Assembly (NCBI GenBank): GCA_046594885.1 | Contig: JBKJRD010000080.1 | Coordinates: 1-50,250, forward strand | Length of the DNA stretch: 50,250 nucleotides | Source of the DNA: Methylotenera_A sp046594885 | GTDB lineage: Bacteria; Pseudomonadota; Gammaproteobacteria; Burkholderiales; Methylophilaceae | Reading direction: 5' to 3' | Part shown: positions 25,670-35,316 of the stretch, one piece after another | Position numbering within the stretch: position 1 is the first letter of the stretch | Layout: each line of letters begins with the position of its first letter | Notes under the pieces: model-generated | Database searches by the model: none | Seen by the model: the letters and a program-made list of their open reading frames with translations, nothing else | Told to the model about the DNA's origin: nothing | Translations under genes and position numbers: made by a program

Positions 25670-26833
25670 ATGACAGACTATCTTTTTACTTCAGAATCCG
25701 TTTCTGAAGGCCATCCAGACAAACTCGCAGACCAAGTATCAGACAGCATTTTAGATGCTATTTTAGAGCAAGACCCAACTGCGCGCGTAGCTGCAGAAAC
25801 ACTAGCCAATACAGGCTTAATTGTGCTTGCTGGCGAAATTACCACCACCGCCAATGTGGATTACATTAAAGTAGCGCGCGATTGCATTAAGCGTATCGGT
25901 TACGACAACACCGAATACGGCATCGACTACAAAGGTTGTGCGGTACTGGTCGCCTACGACAAACAATCGCCAGACATCGCCCAGGGCGTAAATGGCGCGC
26001 ATGATGATCCGCTAGACCAAGGTGCAGGCGACCAAGGATTAATGTTTGGCTACGCAGTGGATGAAACCCCACAATTAATGCCATTGCCCATTTGGTTAAG
26101 TCACCGCTTAATGGAGCGCCAAGCGGCGTTGCGTAAAGATGGTCGCCTGCCATGGTTGCGGCCTGACGCAAAAAGTCAGGTAACTGTGCAATATGTCGAT
26201 GGCAAACCATTTAAAATTGATACGGTTTTAGTGTCTACTCAACACTCACCAGAAATATCACTTGAAATGATTCGCGAAGCAGTGATTGAAGACATTATTA
26301 AACCTGTGTTGCCTAAAGAGTTAATAAAAGGCGATATTAAATTTTTAGTCAATCCAACTGGTCGCTTTGTGATTGGTGGCCCTCAAGGTGATTGTGGCTT
26401 AACAGGCCGTAAAATTATTGTCGATACTTACGGCGGTGCCGCACCCCACGGTGGCGGTGCTTTTTCAGGCAAAGACCCTTCAAAAGTAGACCGTAGCGCA
26501 GCGTATGCAGGACGCTACGTCGCAAAAAACATTGTGGCCGCTGGTTTGGCTTCACGTTGCTTGGTGCAAGTGAGTTACGCCATTGGTGTAGCGCAACCCA
26601 CTTCTGTGATGGTTGAAACTTATGGTACGGGCAAAGTATCAGATGAATTACTGAAAAAACTGGTACTTGAACAGTTCGACTTACGTCCAAAAGGTATTGT
26701 GAAAATGTTGAACTTGTTGCGTCCAATTTACACAAAAACAGCAGCGTATGGTCACTTTGGTCGCGATGAACCTGAGTTTACTTGGGAAAATACTGACAAA
26801 GCTGATGCTCTGCGCGCTTGTGCGGGTTTGTAG
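25670..26833 (+). CDS. metK: S-adenosylmethionine synthase
   Basis: A 387-residue cytosolic enzyme making SAM from methionine and ATP. Signatures are SESVSEGHPDKLADQVSD, GAGDQGLMFGYA and GGGAFSGKDPSKVDRSAAY. The length matches E. coli MetK (384). The ATG follows AAGG by a short spacer. There is no riboswitch ahead of this gene. It begins the SAM-cycle block, which continues with ahcY and metF on the same strand after a 394-base gap. Confidence 0.98.
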   Translation: MTDYLFTSESVSEGHPDKLADQVSDSILDAILEQDPTARVAAETLANTGLIVLAGEITTTANVDYIKVARDCIKRIGYDNTEYGIDYKGCAVLVAYDKQSPDIAQGVNGAHDDPLDQGAGDQGLMFGYAVDETPQLMPLPIWLSHRLMERQAALRKDGRLPWLRPDAKSQVTVQYVDGKPFKIDTVLVSTQHSPEISLEMIREAVIEDIIKPVLPKELIKGDIKFLVNPTGRFVIGGPQGDCGLTGRKIIVDTYGGAAPHGGGAFSGKDPSKVDRSAAYAGRYVAKNIVAAGLASRCLVQVSYAIGVAQPTSVMVETYGTGKVSDELLKKLVLEQFDLRPKGIVKMLNLLRPIYTKTAAYGHFGRDEPEFTWENTDKADALRACAGL

Positions 26834-27013
26834 GCTAAGTTAAGTGAATGCTGTGTTAGTGTTTTGGCGGCGGTCGGAGCCAGTTAATGCTGACAGAGCA
26901 TCTTTATTAAAAGTGACAGCAGGATTTTAACGCTAATATGTAAGCTTAATTGAATGAAATCATGACTTTACAAAAACCATGATTGCATTATAATTCGATT
27001 TTCAGTAATTCAT

Positions 27014-27130
27014 AACCAAGGAACGTTGCGAGGTTACGTCCGCTTTGTAAGCAATAAGCGATATGAACCCTAGGCTTGGTTAGCAATACATTGGGCTGTT
27101 ATCACAATGTATTGTAAACGGCGTTCACCT
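27014..27130 (+). ncRNA. S-adenosylhomocysteine (SAH) riboswitch
   Basis: The pieces of the SAH aptamer occur in order: AACCAAG (27014-27020) pairs with CTTGGTT (27075-27081) as P1; AAGGAACGTTGCGAGG matches the conserved GAGGAGCGCTGCGA region; GAACG (27021-27025) pairs with CGTTC (27122-27126) as the long-range P2; and AATACATTG/CAATGTATT (27085-27093, 27106-27114) is a strong hairpin. SAH binding would raise ahcY expression and so remove SAH. The remaining gap 26834-27013 holds only a weak hairpin (ATGCTGACAGAGCAT, about 26887-26901) as a possible metK terminator. Confidence 0.9.
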
Positions 27131-27201
27131 AACCGTGCCAGACACGGGATGCAGGTGAGCAAAGTTAAATGCGTGCCTCAATTCATCCCATCTGGTCACC
27201 T
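27125..27201 (+). promoter_or_regulatory. Likely expression platform of the SAH riboswitch
   Basis: AGGTGA at 27153-27158 can pair with TCACCT at 27125-27130, which overlaps the aptamer's 3' end, or with TCACCT at 27196-27201. The two pairings exclude each other, so the first would form only when the aptamer is unoccupied. The ahcY ribosome site (AAGGA, 27218-27222) lies outside the second stem. This is read from complementarity alone. Confidence 0.45.
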
Positions 27202-27227
27202 AATTTCATTATTGTTTAAGGAAAACG

Positions 27228-28658
27228 ATGAACACCGTGACTGATTTAAATTTCAAAGATTACATAGTGGCTGATATTAATTTAGCCAGTTTTGGCCGTA
27301 AAGAAATTGCCATCGCCGAAACAGAAATGCCAGGTTTAATGGCGATTCGTGAAGAGTTTGCTATTGCGCAACCATTAAAAGGTGCGCGCATTACTGGCTC
27401 GCTACATATGACGATTCAAACCGCCGTATTGATTGAAACGCTGAAAGATTTAGGCGCCGAAGTGCGTTGGGCATCCTGCAATATTTATTCTACGCAAGAC
27501 CACGCTGCTGCTGCGATTGCCGCGGGCGGCACAGCTGTGTTCGCGATTAAAGGCGAAACATTAACTGAATATTGGGATTACACACACCGTATTTTCGAAT
27601 GGACTGACGGCGAGGATGGTAAACAAAAGTTCACGAATATGATTTTGGATGATGGTGGTGATGCGACATTGTTGTTGCATCTTGGCACGCGCGCTGAAAA
27701 AGATTTATCGGTGATTGCCAACCCAACGTCAGAAGAAGAAATCTGCTTGTTTGATGCGATTAAAGCGAAATTAAAAGTTGATCCAACTTGGTATTCAACC
27801 CGTTTGAGCAAAATTATTGGCGTAACAGAAGAAACCACCACTGGCGTGCATCGTTTGTACCAAATGCATAAAGAAGACAAATTGGCTTTCCCAGCGATTA
27901 ACGTGAATGACTCTGTCACTAAATCGAAATTTGATAATTTGTACGGCTGCCGCGAAAGTTTAGTGGATGCGATTAAACGCGCAACTGACGTGATGATTGC
28001 CGGTAAAGTAGCGGTGGTTGCGGGTTATGGCGATGTAGGTAAAGGCTCTGCACAAGCGTTACGTGCGCTTTCAGCCCAAGTATGGGTGACGGAAATTGAC
28101 CCAATTTGTGCATTGCAAGCCGCGATGGAAGGTTATCGTGTGGTGACGATGGATTACGCAGCTGAGCATGCGGACATTTTTGTGACAGCTACGGGCAATT
28201 ACCACGTCATTACACATGAGCATATGGCGAAAATGAAAGACCAAGCCATTGTGTGTAATATTGGCCATTTTGATAATGAAATTGATGTGGCTTCGCTTGA
28301 AAAATACGAGTGGGATGAAATCAAACCACAGGTTGATCATGTGATTTTCCCCAATGGTAAGAAGATTATCTTGCTAGCAAAAGGCCGTTTGGTGAATTTG
28401 GGTTGCGGTACAGGTCACCCAAGCTATGTGATGAGCTCAAGCTTTGCCAATCAAACCATTGCGCAAATTGAGTTGTTTACGCGCCAAGCGGATTATCCAG
28501 TCGGTGTTTATGTATTGCCTAAACATTTGGATGAAAAAGTTGCGGTATTGCAATTGAAAAAACTCAATGCACAGCTGACAAGACTGTCAGAAACGCAAGC
28601 AGCTTATATCGGCGTTTCACAAAATGGTCCATTTAAACCAGACACTTATCGTTATTAA
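27228..28658 (+). CDS. ahcY: Adenosylhomocysteinase
   Basis: A 476-residue NAD-dependent enzyme that hydrolyses S-adenosylhomocysteine to homocysteine and adenosine, regenerating the methyl cycle. Visible are GCRESLVDAIKRATDVMIAG (substrate side), the NAD-binding VVAGYGDVGKGSAQALRAL, and the C-terminal PDTYRY. It is governed by the SAH riboswitch directly upstream. It is followed after 18 bases by a small membrane gene and then metF, which together form an operon. Confidence 0.98.
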   Translation: MNTVTDLNFKDYIVADINLASFGRKEIAIAETEMPGLMAIREEFAIAQPLKGARITGSLHMTIQTAVLIETLKDLGAEVRWASCNIYSTQDHAAAAIAAGGTAVFAIKGETLTEYWDYTHRIFEWTDGEDGKQKFTNMILDDGGDATLLLHLGTRAEKDLSVIANPTSEEEICLFDAIKAKLKVDPTWYSTRLSKIIGVTEETTTGVHRLYQMHKEDKLAFPAINVNDSVTKSKFDNLYGCRESLVDAIKRATDVMIAGKVAVVAGYGDVGKGSAQALRALSAQVWVTEIDPICALQAAMEGYRVVTMDYAAEHADIFVTATGNYHVITHEHMAKMKDQAIVCNIGHFDNEIDVASLEKYEWDEIKPQVDHVIFPNGKKIILLAKGRLVNLGCGTGHPSYVMSSSFANQTIAQIELFTRQADYPVGVYVLPKHLDEKVAVLQLKKLNAQLTRLSETQAAYIGVSQNGPFKPDTYRY

Positions 28659-28676
28659 TTTAAAGAGAGCAGACAC

Positions 28677-29027
28677 ATGAAATTAGTGATTGGATGGTTG
28701 TTAAGCGCTTTGGCTTTGTTGGCTGTGGCGTATCTTGTACCGGGCATTCATGTGTCTAGCTTCACCTATGCTTTAATCGCCGCTGCGGTTATTGGCTTGG
28801 CCAATACGTTGATTAAACCTGTGTTAGTCATACTAACGCTGCCCGTGACTATTATCACGCTGGGCTTATTTATCTTTGTGATTAATGGGCTGCTATTTTG
28901 GTTAGCAGGCTATGTGTTGCAAGGTTTTGATGTCACAACTATTAGTGCTGGTATGATTGGCGCGATTGTTTACAGTATTATTTCGTGGATTTTAAGCGCC
29001 ATTTTTGTTGATGAAAATAGAAGTTAA
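28677..29027 (+). CDS. Four-helix membrane protein, PF04020 (phage holin 4_2) family
   Basis: A 116-residue protein with four hydrophobic helices (about 3-22, 28-48, 54-78 and 88-110) of the PF04020 family, named after mycobacteriophage holins but found widely as a chromosomal gene. It lies in a constant place between ahcY and metF in betaproteobacteria, so it is not evidence for a prophage. Its function is unknown. Spacing is 18 bases from ahcY and 9 to metF. Confidence 0.85.
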   Translation: MKLVIGWLLSALALLAVAYLVPGIHVSSFTYALIAAAVIGLANTLIKPVLVILTLPVTIITLGLFIFVINGLLFWLAGYVLQGFDVTTISAGMIGAIVYSIISWILSAIFVDENRS

Positions 29028-29036
29028 CCCTAAAAA

Positions 29037-29894
29037 ATGAGTCAAAATATACCGTTAAGTGTTGAGTTTTTTCCGCCAAAAACGGCTGAAGGCATTGCTA
29101 ACTTGCGTGAAACGCGCGCGCAGCTGGCGCAATTTAAGCCAGAGTTTTTTTCAGTCACCTTTGGTGCTGGCGGCTCTACCACTGACCGTACACGCGAAAC
29201 GGTATTTGAAATTCAAGCTGAAGGTTATCAAGCGGCACCGCATATTTCTTGTATTTCATCTAGCAAAGATGAAATTCGCGCATTATTGTCTGATTACCAA
29301 AACAAAGGCATCAAACGGCTGGTGACTTTGCGCGGCGACGTGCCATCGGGCGAAGTCAGTGTGGGCGATTTTAAATATGCCAATGAGTTGGTGCGTTTTA
29401 TCCGTCAAGAAACGGGCGATTGGTTTCATTTGGAAGTAGCGGCCTATCCCGAATTTCACCCGGAAGCGCTATCGGCGGCCAAAGATATGGCGAATTTTAA
29501 ACGTAAAGTGGAGGCTGGCGCTGACTCTGCCATTACGCAATATTTTTACAATGCGGATGCTTATTTTAGGTTTGTGGATAGCTGTGAAGCAGATGGCATC
29601 ACCATTCCTATCGTGCCTGGTATTATGCCAATTTACAACTACACGCAATTGGCGCGATTTTCAGGTATTTGTGGTGCAGAAATTCCACGTTGGTTACGTT
29701 TGAGGTTAGAGGCCTATGCTGATGATCTGCCTTCGTTACGTGCTTTAGGAGTCGATGTGGTGAGCGAACTTTGTGAGACGTTATTAGCGTGGGGCGTGCC
29801 TAGTTTGCATTTTTATACGTTAAATCAGGCAACGACCATTACGAAAATTATCCAAAACTTAACCCCTAATAGCAATCAATTAACAACATTTTAA
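29037..29894 (+). CDS. metF: 5,10-methylenetetrahydrofolate reductase
   Basis: A 285-residue flavoenzyme reducing methylenetetrahydrofolate to methyltetrahydrofolate, the methyl donor for homocysteine. The sequence shows SVEFFPPKT, SVTFGAGGSTTDRTRETV, LVTLRGD, GADSAITQYFYNADAYFRF and VPGIMPIYNYTQL. The length equals that of the short bacterial form (about 285-296). It closes the ahcY operon and so comes under the same riboswitch; the downstream neighbour is convergent smg. Confidence 0.97.
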   Translation: MSQNIPLSVEFFPPKTAEGIANLRETRAQLAQFKPEFFSVTFGAGGSTTDRTRETVFEIQAEGYQAAPHISCISSSKDEIRALLSDYQNKGIKRLVTLRGDVPSGEVSVGDFKYANELVRFIRQETGDWFHLEVAAYPEFHPEALSAAKDMANFKRKVEAGADSAITQYFYNADAYFRFVDSCEADGITIPIVPGIMPIYNYTQLARFSGICGAEIPRWLRLRLEAYADDLPSLRALGVDVVSELCETLLAWGVPSLHFYTLNQATTITKIIQNLTPNSNQLTTF

Positions 29895-29931
29895 ACGGTA
29901 AAAAAACTTAACCATTAAAAAGCGCTAAAAA

Positions 29932-30390
29932 TTAGTGAACGGTTAATCCGCGTGGGTTAAAAAAAGCATCTTCCACAAATAGATAGTCTTTCTCGCGCCC
30001 TTCGTTCCATAACGCAATCATTGCAATCCAGCGTATCTCTTCTAAAGTTATATTTTGCTGCTTTAAGGCCATCGCGCGGTCAATAATCAAATCACGCTCC
30101 ACATCGTTAATAATACCTGCTTGCTGTAAAAACAAAATAAACCCTATACTTTCAGTGTTGATTTTGTTTAACTCTAATTCAGAAAAAACGCGCATGCCAG
30201 AATGCTGATGCGCATAATGAATATCTGGCTGTGTTAATCGCAGTTTCATTTCTTCGTACCAATCAAACGCGCCATCAATATCAGTTTGCTGAAATCCCGC
30301 AGCAGACAACTCTTGCTCCATGACATCACTAGCAGGCATCGCATGGTGTGCGAAATAATTTTCAAACATAAATACCAATACTTCAAACAT
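29932..30390 (-). CDS. smg: Smg family protein (DUF494)
   Basis: A 152-residue helical protein of the DUF494/Smg family, opening MFEVLVFMFENYF and continuing DWYEEMKLRL and ESIGFILFLQQAGIINDVERD. The second of two adjacent ATG codons is taken because GAGGAG has better spacing to it and family members start MFDVL or similar. Function is not established; the gene regularly follows dprA and may take part in growth control. It is convergent with metF, 37 bases apart. Confidence 0.9.
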   Translation of the reverse strand: MFEVLVFMFENYFAHHAMPASDVMEQELSAAGFQQTDIDGAFDWYEEMKLRLTQPDIHYAHQHSGMRVFSELELNKINTESIGFILFLQQAGIINDVERDLIIDRAMALKQQNITLEEIRWIAMIALWNEGREKDYLFVEDAFFNPRGLTVH

Positions 30391-30446
30391 CATATCTCCT
30401 CAACGCTGTTTGGAATCTGCTACACAGCTGACATTATAAAATGCAC

Positions 30447-31562
30447 TTAAATAAGTCGTTGATATTTGCCACCGCTCAAGGACGTAATCTTGCCTTCTAG
30501 CTCCATTATCGTCAGCATGGCGCAAAGCGCTTCTGTAGTCAATCCAGCAACGGTTAGCAGCGCTTCGAAATCAATAGGGTCAAAACCCATAGAATCCAGC
30601 ACTGTATTAGGTTGTGACAACTTATCATCCATTTTGCCCATTAGCCCTAATGGGCTATGATTTGGTAGCAAATGTTTGAGTTCTTCTAAGATATCTGCGG
30701 TATTTTCTACTAACTTTGCACCTTGCTTTATTAATTGATGACAACCTTTAGCTACAGGAGAATGGATAGAGCCAGGAATGGCGAACACTTCGCGGCCTTG
30801 CTCAAGGGATAATCGCGCGGTAATAAGTGAGCCACTTTCTATGTTTGCTTCTACCACTAAACAGCCCAAACTTAAGCCGCTAATAATACGATTTCTTCTG
30901 GGAAAGTTTTGCGCTTTTGATGGCGTACCCAATGCAAATTCAGACACAATCAAGCCACGCTCAGTGATTTTATGCGCTAAATCACGATGCCGAGCAGGGT
31001 AAACAATATCTAAACCAGTGCCCACAACCGCAATTGTTGCGCCATTGCTTTTAAGTGCTCCCCGATGTGCCGCGCCATCTATGCCCAACGCCATACCACT
31101 CACCACACATAATCCGTGCTCGCACAAACTAGCCGCAAACTCTTCTGCATTCCTTTCACCCTGCGGCGTGCTGCTGCGACTGCCCACTATCGCGATACAA
31201 GGTTGATTCAACCTATTGATATTGCCAATTGCATACAATAAAACAGGCGGATTATTGACTTCTAATAAAGCTTGCGGATAAGTGCTATCGGCTATGGTAA
31301 TAACATACGTGTTGTCTTTTTGCAGCCATTCAAGGGTTGGCTTAATGACTTGCGTATTGATTCCACTAAGTATTTTTTGCGCAATATTTTCGTCAACAAC
31401 TTCTCGTAACTGATGACTTTTGGCGCTAAAAATGGCTTCTGGCGAGCCAAACTTTGTTAATAACTGATAGATGCCAGCATTACCTAAACCGTCTATTTGA
31501 TTCAATGCTAACCAAAGTGCAACATCGCTCTCCTCAATGTTGGCAGCATTTTCCATTAACAT
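30447..31562 (-). CDS. dprA: DNA-processing protein DprA
   Basis: A 371-residue protein that loads RecA onto incoming single-stranded DNA during natural transformation. It has an N-terminal helix-hairpin (about 15-60), the DprA Rossmann fold (about 70-290) with VGSRSSTPQG, VSGMALGIDGAAHRGAL, VVGTGLDIVYPARHRDLA and GSLITARLSLEQGREVF, and a C-terminal winged helix (about 305-371). Its ATG directly follows the stop of the LysM gene. Its presence permits, but does not prove, natural competence. Confidence 0.95.
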   Translation of the reverse strand: MLMENAANIEESDVALWLALNQIDGLGNAGIYQLLTKFGSPEAIFSAKSHQLREVVDENIAQKILSGINTQVIKPTLEWLQKDNTYVITIADSTYPQALLEVNNPPVLLYAIGNINRLNQPCIAIVGSRSSTPQGERNAEEFAASLCEHGLCVVSGMALGIDGAAHRGALKSNGATIAVVGTGLDIVYPARHRDLAHKITERGLIVSEFALGTPSKAQNFPRRNRIISGLSLGCLVVEANIESGSLITARLSLEQGREVFAIPGSIHSPVAKGCHQLIKQGAKLVENTADILEELKHLLPNHSPLGLMGKMDDKLSQPNTVLDSMGFDPIDFEALLTVAGLTTEALCAMLTIMELEGKITSLSGGKYQRLI

Positions 31563-32717
31563 TTAGGGCGTATGCACGCTATCAGCAGTATAAATTGTGT
31601 TGGTGCTGTTCATGATAATGCCGTAAGAAACGCGCTCAAATGTCCTGAAGACCATGAGTAAACCCACGCGCTCATCGGGTAATTTAACCTCGCCTGGTTT
31701 GAGCGGCAACTTTGTTTGCGCTGATTTTTTTTCAAAATTAACGATTTTTTTACCATCATCATCCGTTTTCACGTCAAAATTGAGTTCTTTTAAACGTTTT
31801 TCTTCAGCAACCACTCTTTTCGCATCAGAGTTTTTGTATTCAGGATCGACAATAATTTGCCCGTATCGACTAATCGCCAGCACATGGCCTTCTTCTAAAC
31901 CATCACGCCTTCCACGATTAATTGAAACGACTGCATTTGGCCCGTCTTCGGCAACGCCGCCAAAAATATGCATAATACGTCCATTAATCTGCGTATCTGG
32001 CGCATGCGGCACAAAACTACCTTGAAATTCATCCGATGAAGCGACTAATCTATCCTTACTAAAAATCTCCTCTTTCGCCCGCACAATATCACCTGTAGCA
32101 GGTTCGCCATAACGCGCAATATTCACATCACCTAAGTAAATAGCTTCTGTGCCTAGCACTTCATTTGTATCGGGATCTCTTAACCGCTCGCCTGGCCGGT
32201 AAATGCTCCAATGCGCGCCCTCACCTTCTTGAATTTCATTAATGTATACGCGCGTATTTGGGCTTAAAATAACGCGATCATCTGGACCTGAAATGATGCG
32301 TGGTGCTGACGCTAATCCGCCATTTTCAATCAGCAAAGGCTGCGTTAAAAAAGGCTCAATAATTTTAGGCGCAATGGTAAAAATAGCTTGTTTTTCTAAC
32401 GGCTCAATACGCACCCCAGGTTGCAGGGTAACTGTTTCACGCAATAATTTAAGTTGAGGCGAGCCACTGCTAAGATCTAACACAACCACATCACCTGGAT
32501 AAATCAAATGTGGATTTTTAATTTGATCGCGATTCATGCGCCACACTTTTGGCCATAGCCAAGGGTCTTTTAAGAATCGGGCAGAAATACCCCACAAAGT
32601 GTCACCTTTTACCACCACGTGACGTTCTGGATGATTCTGTTGTAGCTGAATTTCGTCAGCATTTACATGCAAGCTTAAGCAAGCAAGCACAAGCAGCGTT
32701 ATAATGCGTTTATTCAT
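31563..32717 (-). CDS. LysM-domain cell-envelope protein
   Basis: A 384-residue exported protein. A signal peptide ends near residue 20 (SLHVNA, then DEIQ). A single LysM domain follows at about 33-82 (VVKGDTLWGISARFLKDPWL then NPHLIYPGDVVVLDL), which binds peptidoglycan. The remainder (about 95-384) is a long domain of the type found in proteins encoded upstream of dprA. It is probably periplasmic, attached to the wall. It is translationally coupled to dprA (stop at 31563, start at 31562) and divergent from def. Confidence 0.92.
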   Translation of the reverse strand: MNKRIITLLVLACLSLHVNADEIQLQQNHPERHVVVKGDTLWGISARFLKDPWLWPKVWRMNRDQIKNPHLIYPGDVVVLDLSSGSPQLKLLRETVTLQPGVRIEPLEKQAIFTIAPKIIEPFLTQPLLIENGGLASAPRIISGPDDRVILSPNTRVYINEIQEGEGAHWSIYRPGERLRDPDTNEVLGTEAIYLGDVNIARYGEPATGDIVRAKEEIFSKDRLVASSDEFQGSFVPHAPDTQINGRIMHIFGGVAEDGPNAVVSINRGRRDGLEEGHVLAISRYGQIIVDPEYKNSDAKRVVAEEKRLKELNFDVKTDDDGKKIVNFEKKSAQTKLPLKPGEVKLPDERVGLLMVFRTFERVSYGIIMNSTNTIYTADSVHTP

Positions 32718-32895
32718 TACATGACCTCGGTCAAAATGGCGGCTAAAAATAAGAAATACATCCGCGAAATTGCATTAAATTTATCACGTAATTCATTCAA
32801 CAATCAAGCTTTTTTGCAAAAATGAAACTTTTTACAAAGTAAGCTGTTAATAGATGACAACACTTTTAAGATTTAACCATGATGGCACTTTTTAT

Positions 32896-33396
32896 ATGGC
32901 ATTACTGAATATACTCAATTACCCTGACCCACGCTTGCACACAGTGGCTAAACCGATTAAAGAGGTGAATGCTCAAATACGCCGATTAATTGATGATATG
33001 GCAGAAACGATGTACGACGCGCCCGGCATTGGTTTGGCTGCAACACAGGTCAATGAGCACATTCAATTGATTGTGATTGATACCAGCAAAGAACAAAATC
33101 AGCTGCAAGTTTTTATTAACCCTAAAATTGTAGCAAAAAGCGGCGAACAAGATTATGAAGAAGGCTGTTTATCTGTGCCTGGCGTGTATGAAAGTGTGAC
33201 ACGCGCAGAAAAAATTACTGTTGAAGCCTTAGATAAGCAAGGCAAATCGTTTAAATTAGCAGCGGAAGGCTTGTTAAGCGTGTGCATTCAGCATGAAATG
33301 GATCATTTACTTGGTAAAGTATTTGTAGAGTATTTGTCGCCCTTAAAACGCAATCGCATTAAAACCAAAATGGTCAAATTGCAGCGCGACAGATAG
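32896..33396 (+). CDS. def: Peptide deformylase
   Basis: A 166-residue metalloenzyme removing the formyl group from nascent proteins. The three motifs are visible: GIGLAATQV, EGCLSVPGV and QHEMDHLLG, giving the metal ligands Cys, His and His. The start at 32896 is chosen because the family begins MALLNILNYPDPRL; the ribosome site is weak. It overlaps nothing and precedes fmt by 12 bases, the conserved def-fmt pair. Confidence 0.96.
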   Translation: MALLNILNYPDPRLHTVAKPIKEVNAQIRRLIDDMAETMYDAPGIGLAATQVNEHIQLIVIDTSKEQNQLQVFINPKIVAKSGEQDYEEGCLSVPGVYESVTRAEKITVEALDKQGKSFKLAAEGLLSVCIQHEMDHLLGKVFVEYLSPLKRNRIKTKMVKLQRDR

Positions 33397-33408
33397 TCTT
33401 TAAACCCG

Positions 33409-34338
33409 ATGAACATTATTTTTGCAGGCACGCCTGAATTTGCAGTCCCAGCGCTTGCCGCTTTAATTGCAGCTGGGCATAAAATTGTGCTGGTACTCAC
33501 GCAGCCTGATCGCCCTGCAGGGCGCGGGATGCAGCTAAAAGCCAGCCCTGTGAAGCAATTAGCGCTACAGCACAATTTGGCTGTTTTTCAGCCGCAATCA
33601 CTTAAGCCAACTGAAGTGCAAGCACAAATTGCTGCATCACAGGCAGATGTGATGATAGTGGCAGCTTATGGGTTAATCATCCCCACCGCTGTTTTGAATA
33701 TGCCGAAATTGGGTTGCTACAATATTCATGCGTCCCTTTTACCGCGTTGGCGCGGCGCGGCACCGATTCATCGCGCCTTGCTCGCGGGTGATGATGAAAC
33801 TGGCGTGACGATTATGGAGGTAGTACCCGCGCTAGACGCTGGCGCGATGATTAGCAAAGGTGTAGTGCCTATTACGGATAACGACACCACGCAAAGTTTG
33901 CATGATAAATTGGCTGAAATCGGCGCACAGTTAATGCTCAAAACCATGCAAGATTTGGCTGAAAATAAAGCGTTAAGTAGGATTAATCAGGATGAGCATT
34001 TAGTTACTTACGCACACAAATTAGAAAAATCTGAGGCGGCAATCGATTGGACAAAAAGCGCGATTGAAATTTCACGACAGGTTCGTGGTTTTAATCCTTT
34101 TCCTGTGGCAACCGCGCAATTTAGAGGCGAAACCTGTCGTATTTGGTTTGCAAGCGCATCACCAGAAAACTTAAGCACAAAAATCGGGCAAATTATCGGG
34201 TTAAGTCCGCACATTCAGGTTGCTTGCGGGCAAGATATGTTGCAAATTCACGCACTACAAATGCCAGGCGGTAAACGACAAACAGCACAGCAATTTGTGC
34301 AAGGCCAGCATGTTAAGTTGGGTGAATTTTTTAGTTAA
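33409..34338 (+). CDS. fmt: Methionyl-tRNA formyltransferase
   Basis: A 309-residue enzyme formylating initiator methionyl-tRNA. It has FAGTPEFAVPAL, LTQPDRPAGRG, the formyl-transfer motif NIHASLLPRWRGAAPIHRAL and the C-terminal domain with RQVRGFNPFPVA. Its length is typical (about 310). The stop codon overlaps a GTTAAGT heptamer. It forms an operon with def upstream and, after 91 bases, htpX. Confidence 0.97.
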   Translation: MNIIFAGTPEFAVPALAALIAAGHKIVLVLTQPDRPAGRGMQLKASPVKQLALQHNLAVFQPQSLKPTEVQAQIAASQADVMIVAAYGLIIPTAVLNMPKLGCYNIHASLLPRWRGAAPIHRALLAGDDETGVTIMEVVPALDAGAMISKGVVPITDNDTTQSLHDKLAEIGAQLMLKTMQDLAENKALSRINQDEHLVTYAHKLEKSEAAIDWTKSAIEISRQVRGFNPFPVATAQFRGETCRIWFASASPENLSTKIGQIIGLSPHIQVACGQDMLQIHALQMPGGKRQTAQQFVQGQHVKLGEFFS

Positions 34339-34429
34339 GTTGCTGCTTAACACTTGCATTTCAACCTGATCAACAGCATATTCCTATCATCATTCTAATA
34401 AACACATTTGTAATCGTTAGGAGATTGCT

Positions 34430-35293
34430 ATGTTTGGTAACTGGGTAAAAACGTCTATTTTAATGGCAGCGATTGTTGCCTTGTTTGGCACAGTAGGCGC
34501 GGCACTTGGCGGCGGAACGGGTATGTTGATTGCACTTTTATTTGCTGCGGGCATGAATGTCTACGCCTATTGGTTCTCAGACAAAGCGGTGCTCAAAATG
34601 TATGGCGCGCAAGAAGTCTCGCCCGATAACAACTATGGCGATGGGCAATTTAGCAATTACTACAATATGGTCAAAGAGTTGGCACAAAATGCCGCATTAC
34701 CAATGCCAAAAGTGTATGTCATCAATGAAAACCAGCCCAATGCTTTTGCTACAGGCCGTAACCCAGAAAACGCAGCAGTGGCCGCAACTGCTGGCATTAT
34801 GCAAATTTTAAGCGAACGTGAATTGCGTGGTGTCATGGCGCATGAATTAGCGCACATTAAGCATCGCGATACGCTTATTTCAACTATTTCGGCCACCATG
34901 GCAGGTGCTATCGCTTCAATCGCGCAATTTGGTATGTTTTTTGGCCGAGGCAATGACAACGGACGTAGCCCGATTATTGGCATCTTAATGCTGTTTTTAG
35001 CGCCATTAGCCGCCAGCTTAATTCAAATGGCAATCTCGCGCGGCCGCGAATTTGAAGCAGACAGAATGGGCGCAGAGATTAGTAAAGACCCAAAAGCACT
35101 GGCCAGCGCGCTAGAAAAGATTCACAACTATGCGCGCAAAATCCCCAACGAAACCGCAGAGGCACACCCTGAAACGGGGCAAATGATGATTATTAATCCG
35201 CTCTCAGGCGCTGGCTTAAAAGGTTTATTTAGTACGCATCCGCAAACCGAAGAGCGTGTGGCGCGATTGATGGCAATGGCCAGCGCATACTAA
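34430..35293 (+). CDS. htpX: Membrane metalloprotease HtpX
   Basis: A 287-residue inner-membrane zinc endopeptidase for quality control of membrane proteins. Two N-terminal helices (about 10-27 and 31-49) are followed by the HExxH motif HELAH at 138-142, a further hydrophobic pair (about 155-205) and the third zinc ligand region SRGREFEADRMGAE. The ATG has GGAG six bases upstream. It is followed 23 bases later by rsmB. Confidence 0.96.
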   Translation: MFGNWVKTSILMAAIVALFGTVGAALGGGTGMLIALLFAAGMNVYAYWFSDKAVLKMYGAQEVSPDNNYGDGQFSNYYNMVKELAQNAALPMPKVYVINENQPNAFATGRNPENAAVAATAGIMQILSERELRGVMAHELAHIKHRDTLISTISATMAGAIASIAQFGMFFGRGNDNGRSPIIGILMLFLAPLAASLIQMAISRGREFEADRMGAEISKDPKALASALEKIHNYARKIPNETAEAHPETGQMMIINPLSGAGLKGLFSTHPQTEERVARLMAMASAY

Positions 35294-35316
35294 ACTCGAC
35301 AATTAGGTAAACCCAT

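Noticed and set aside
28677..29027. Prophage remnant because of a holin-family name
   Set aside because: The gene is a constant part of the ahcY-metF operon in related bacteria and no other phage gene is near.
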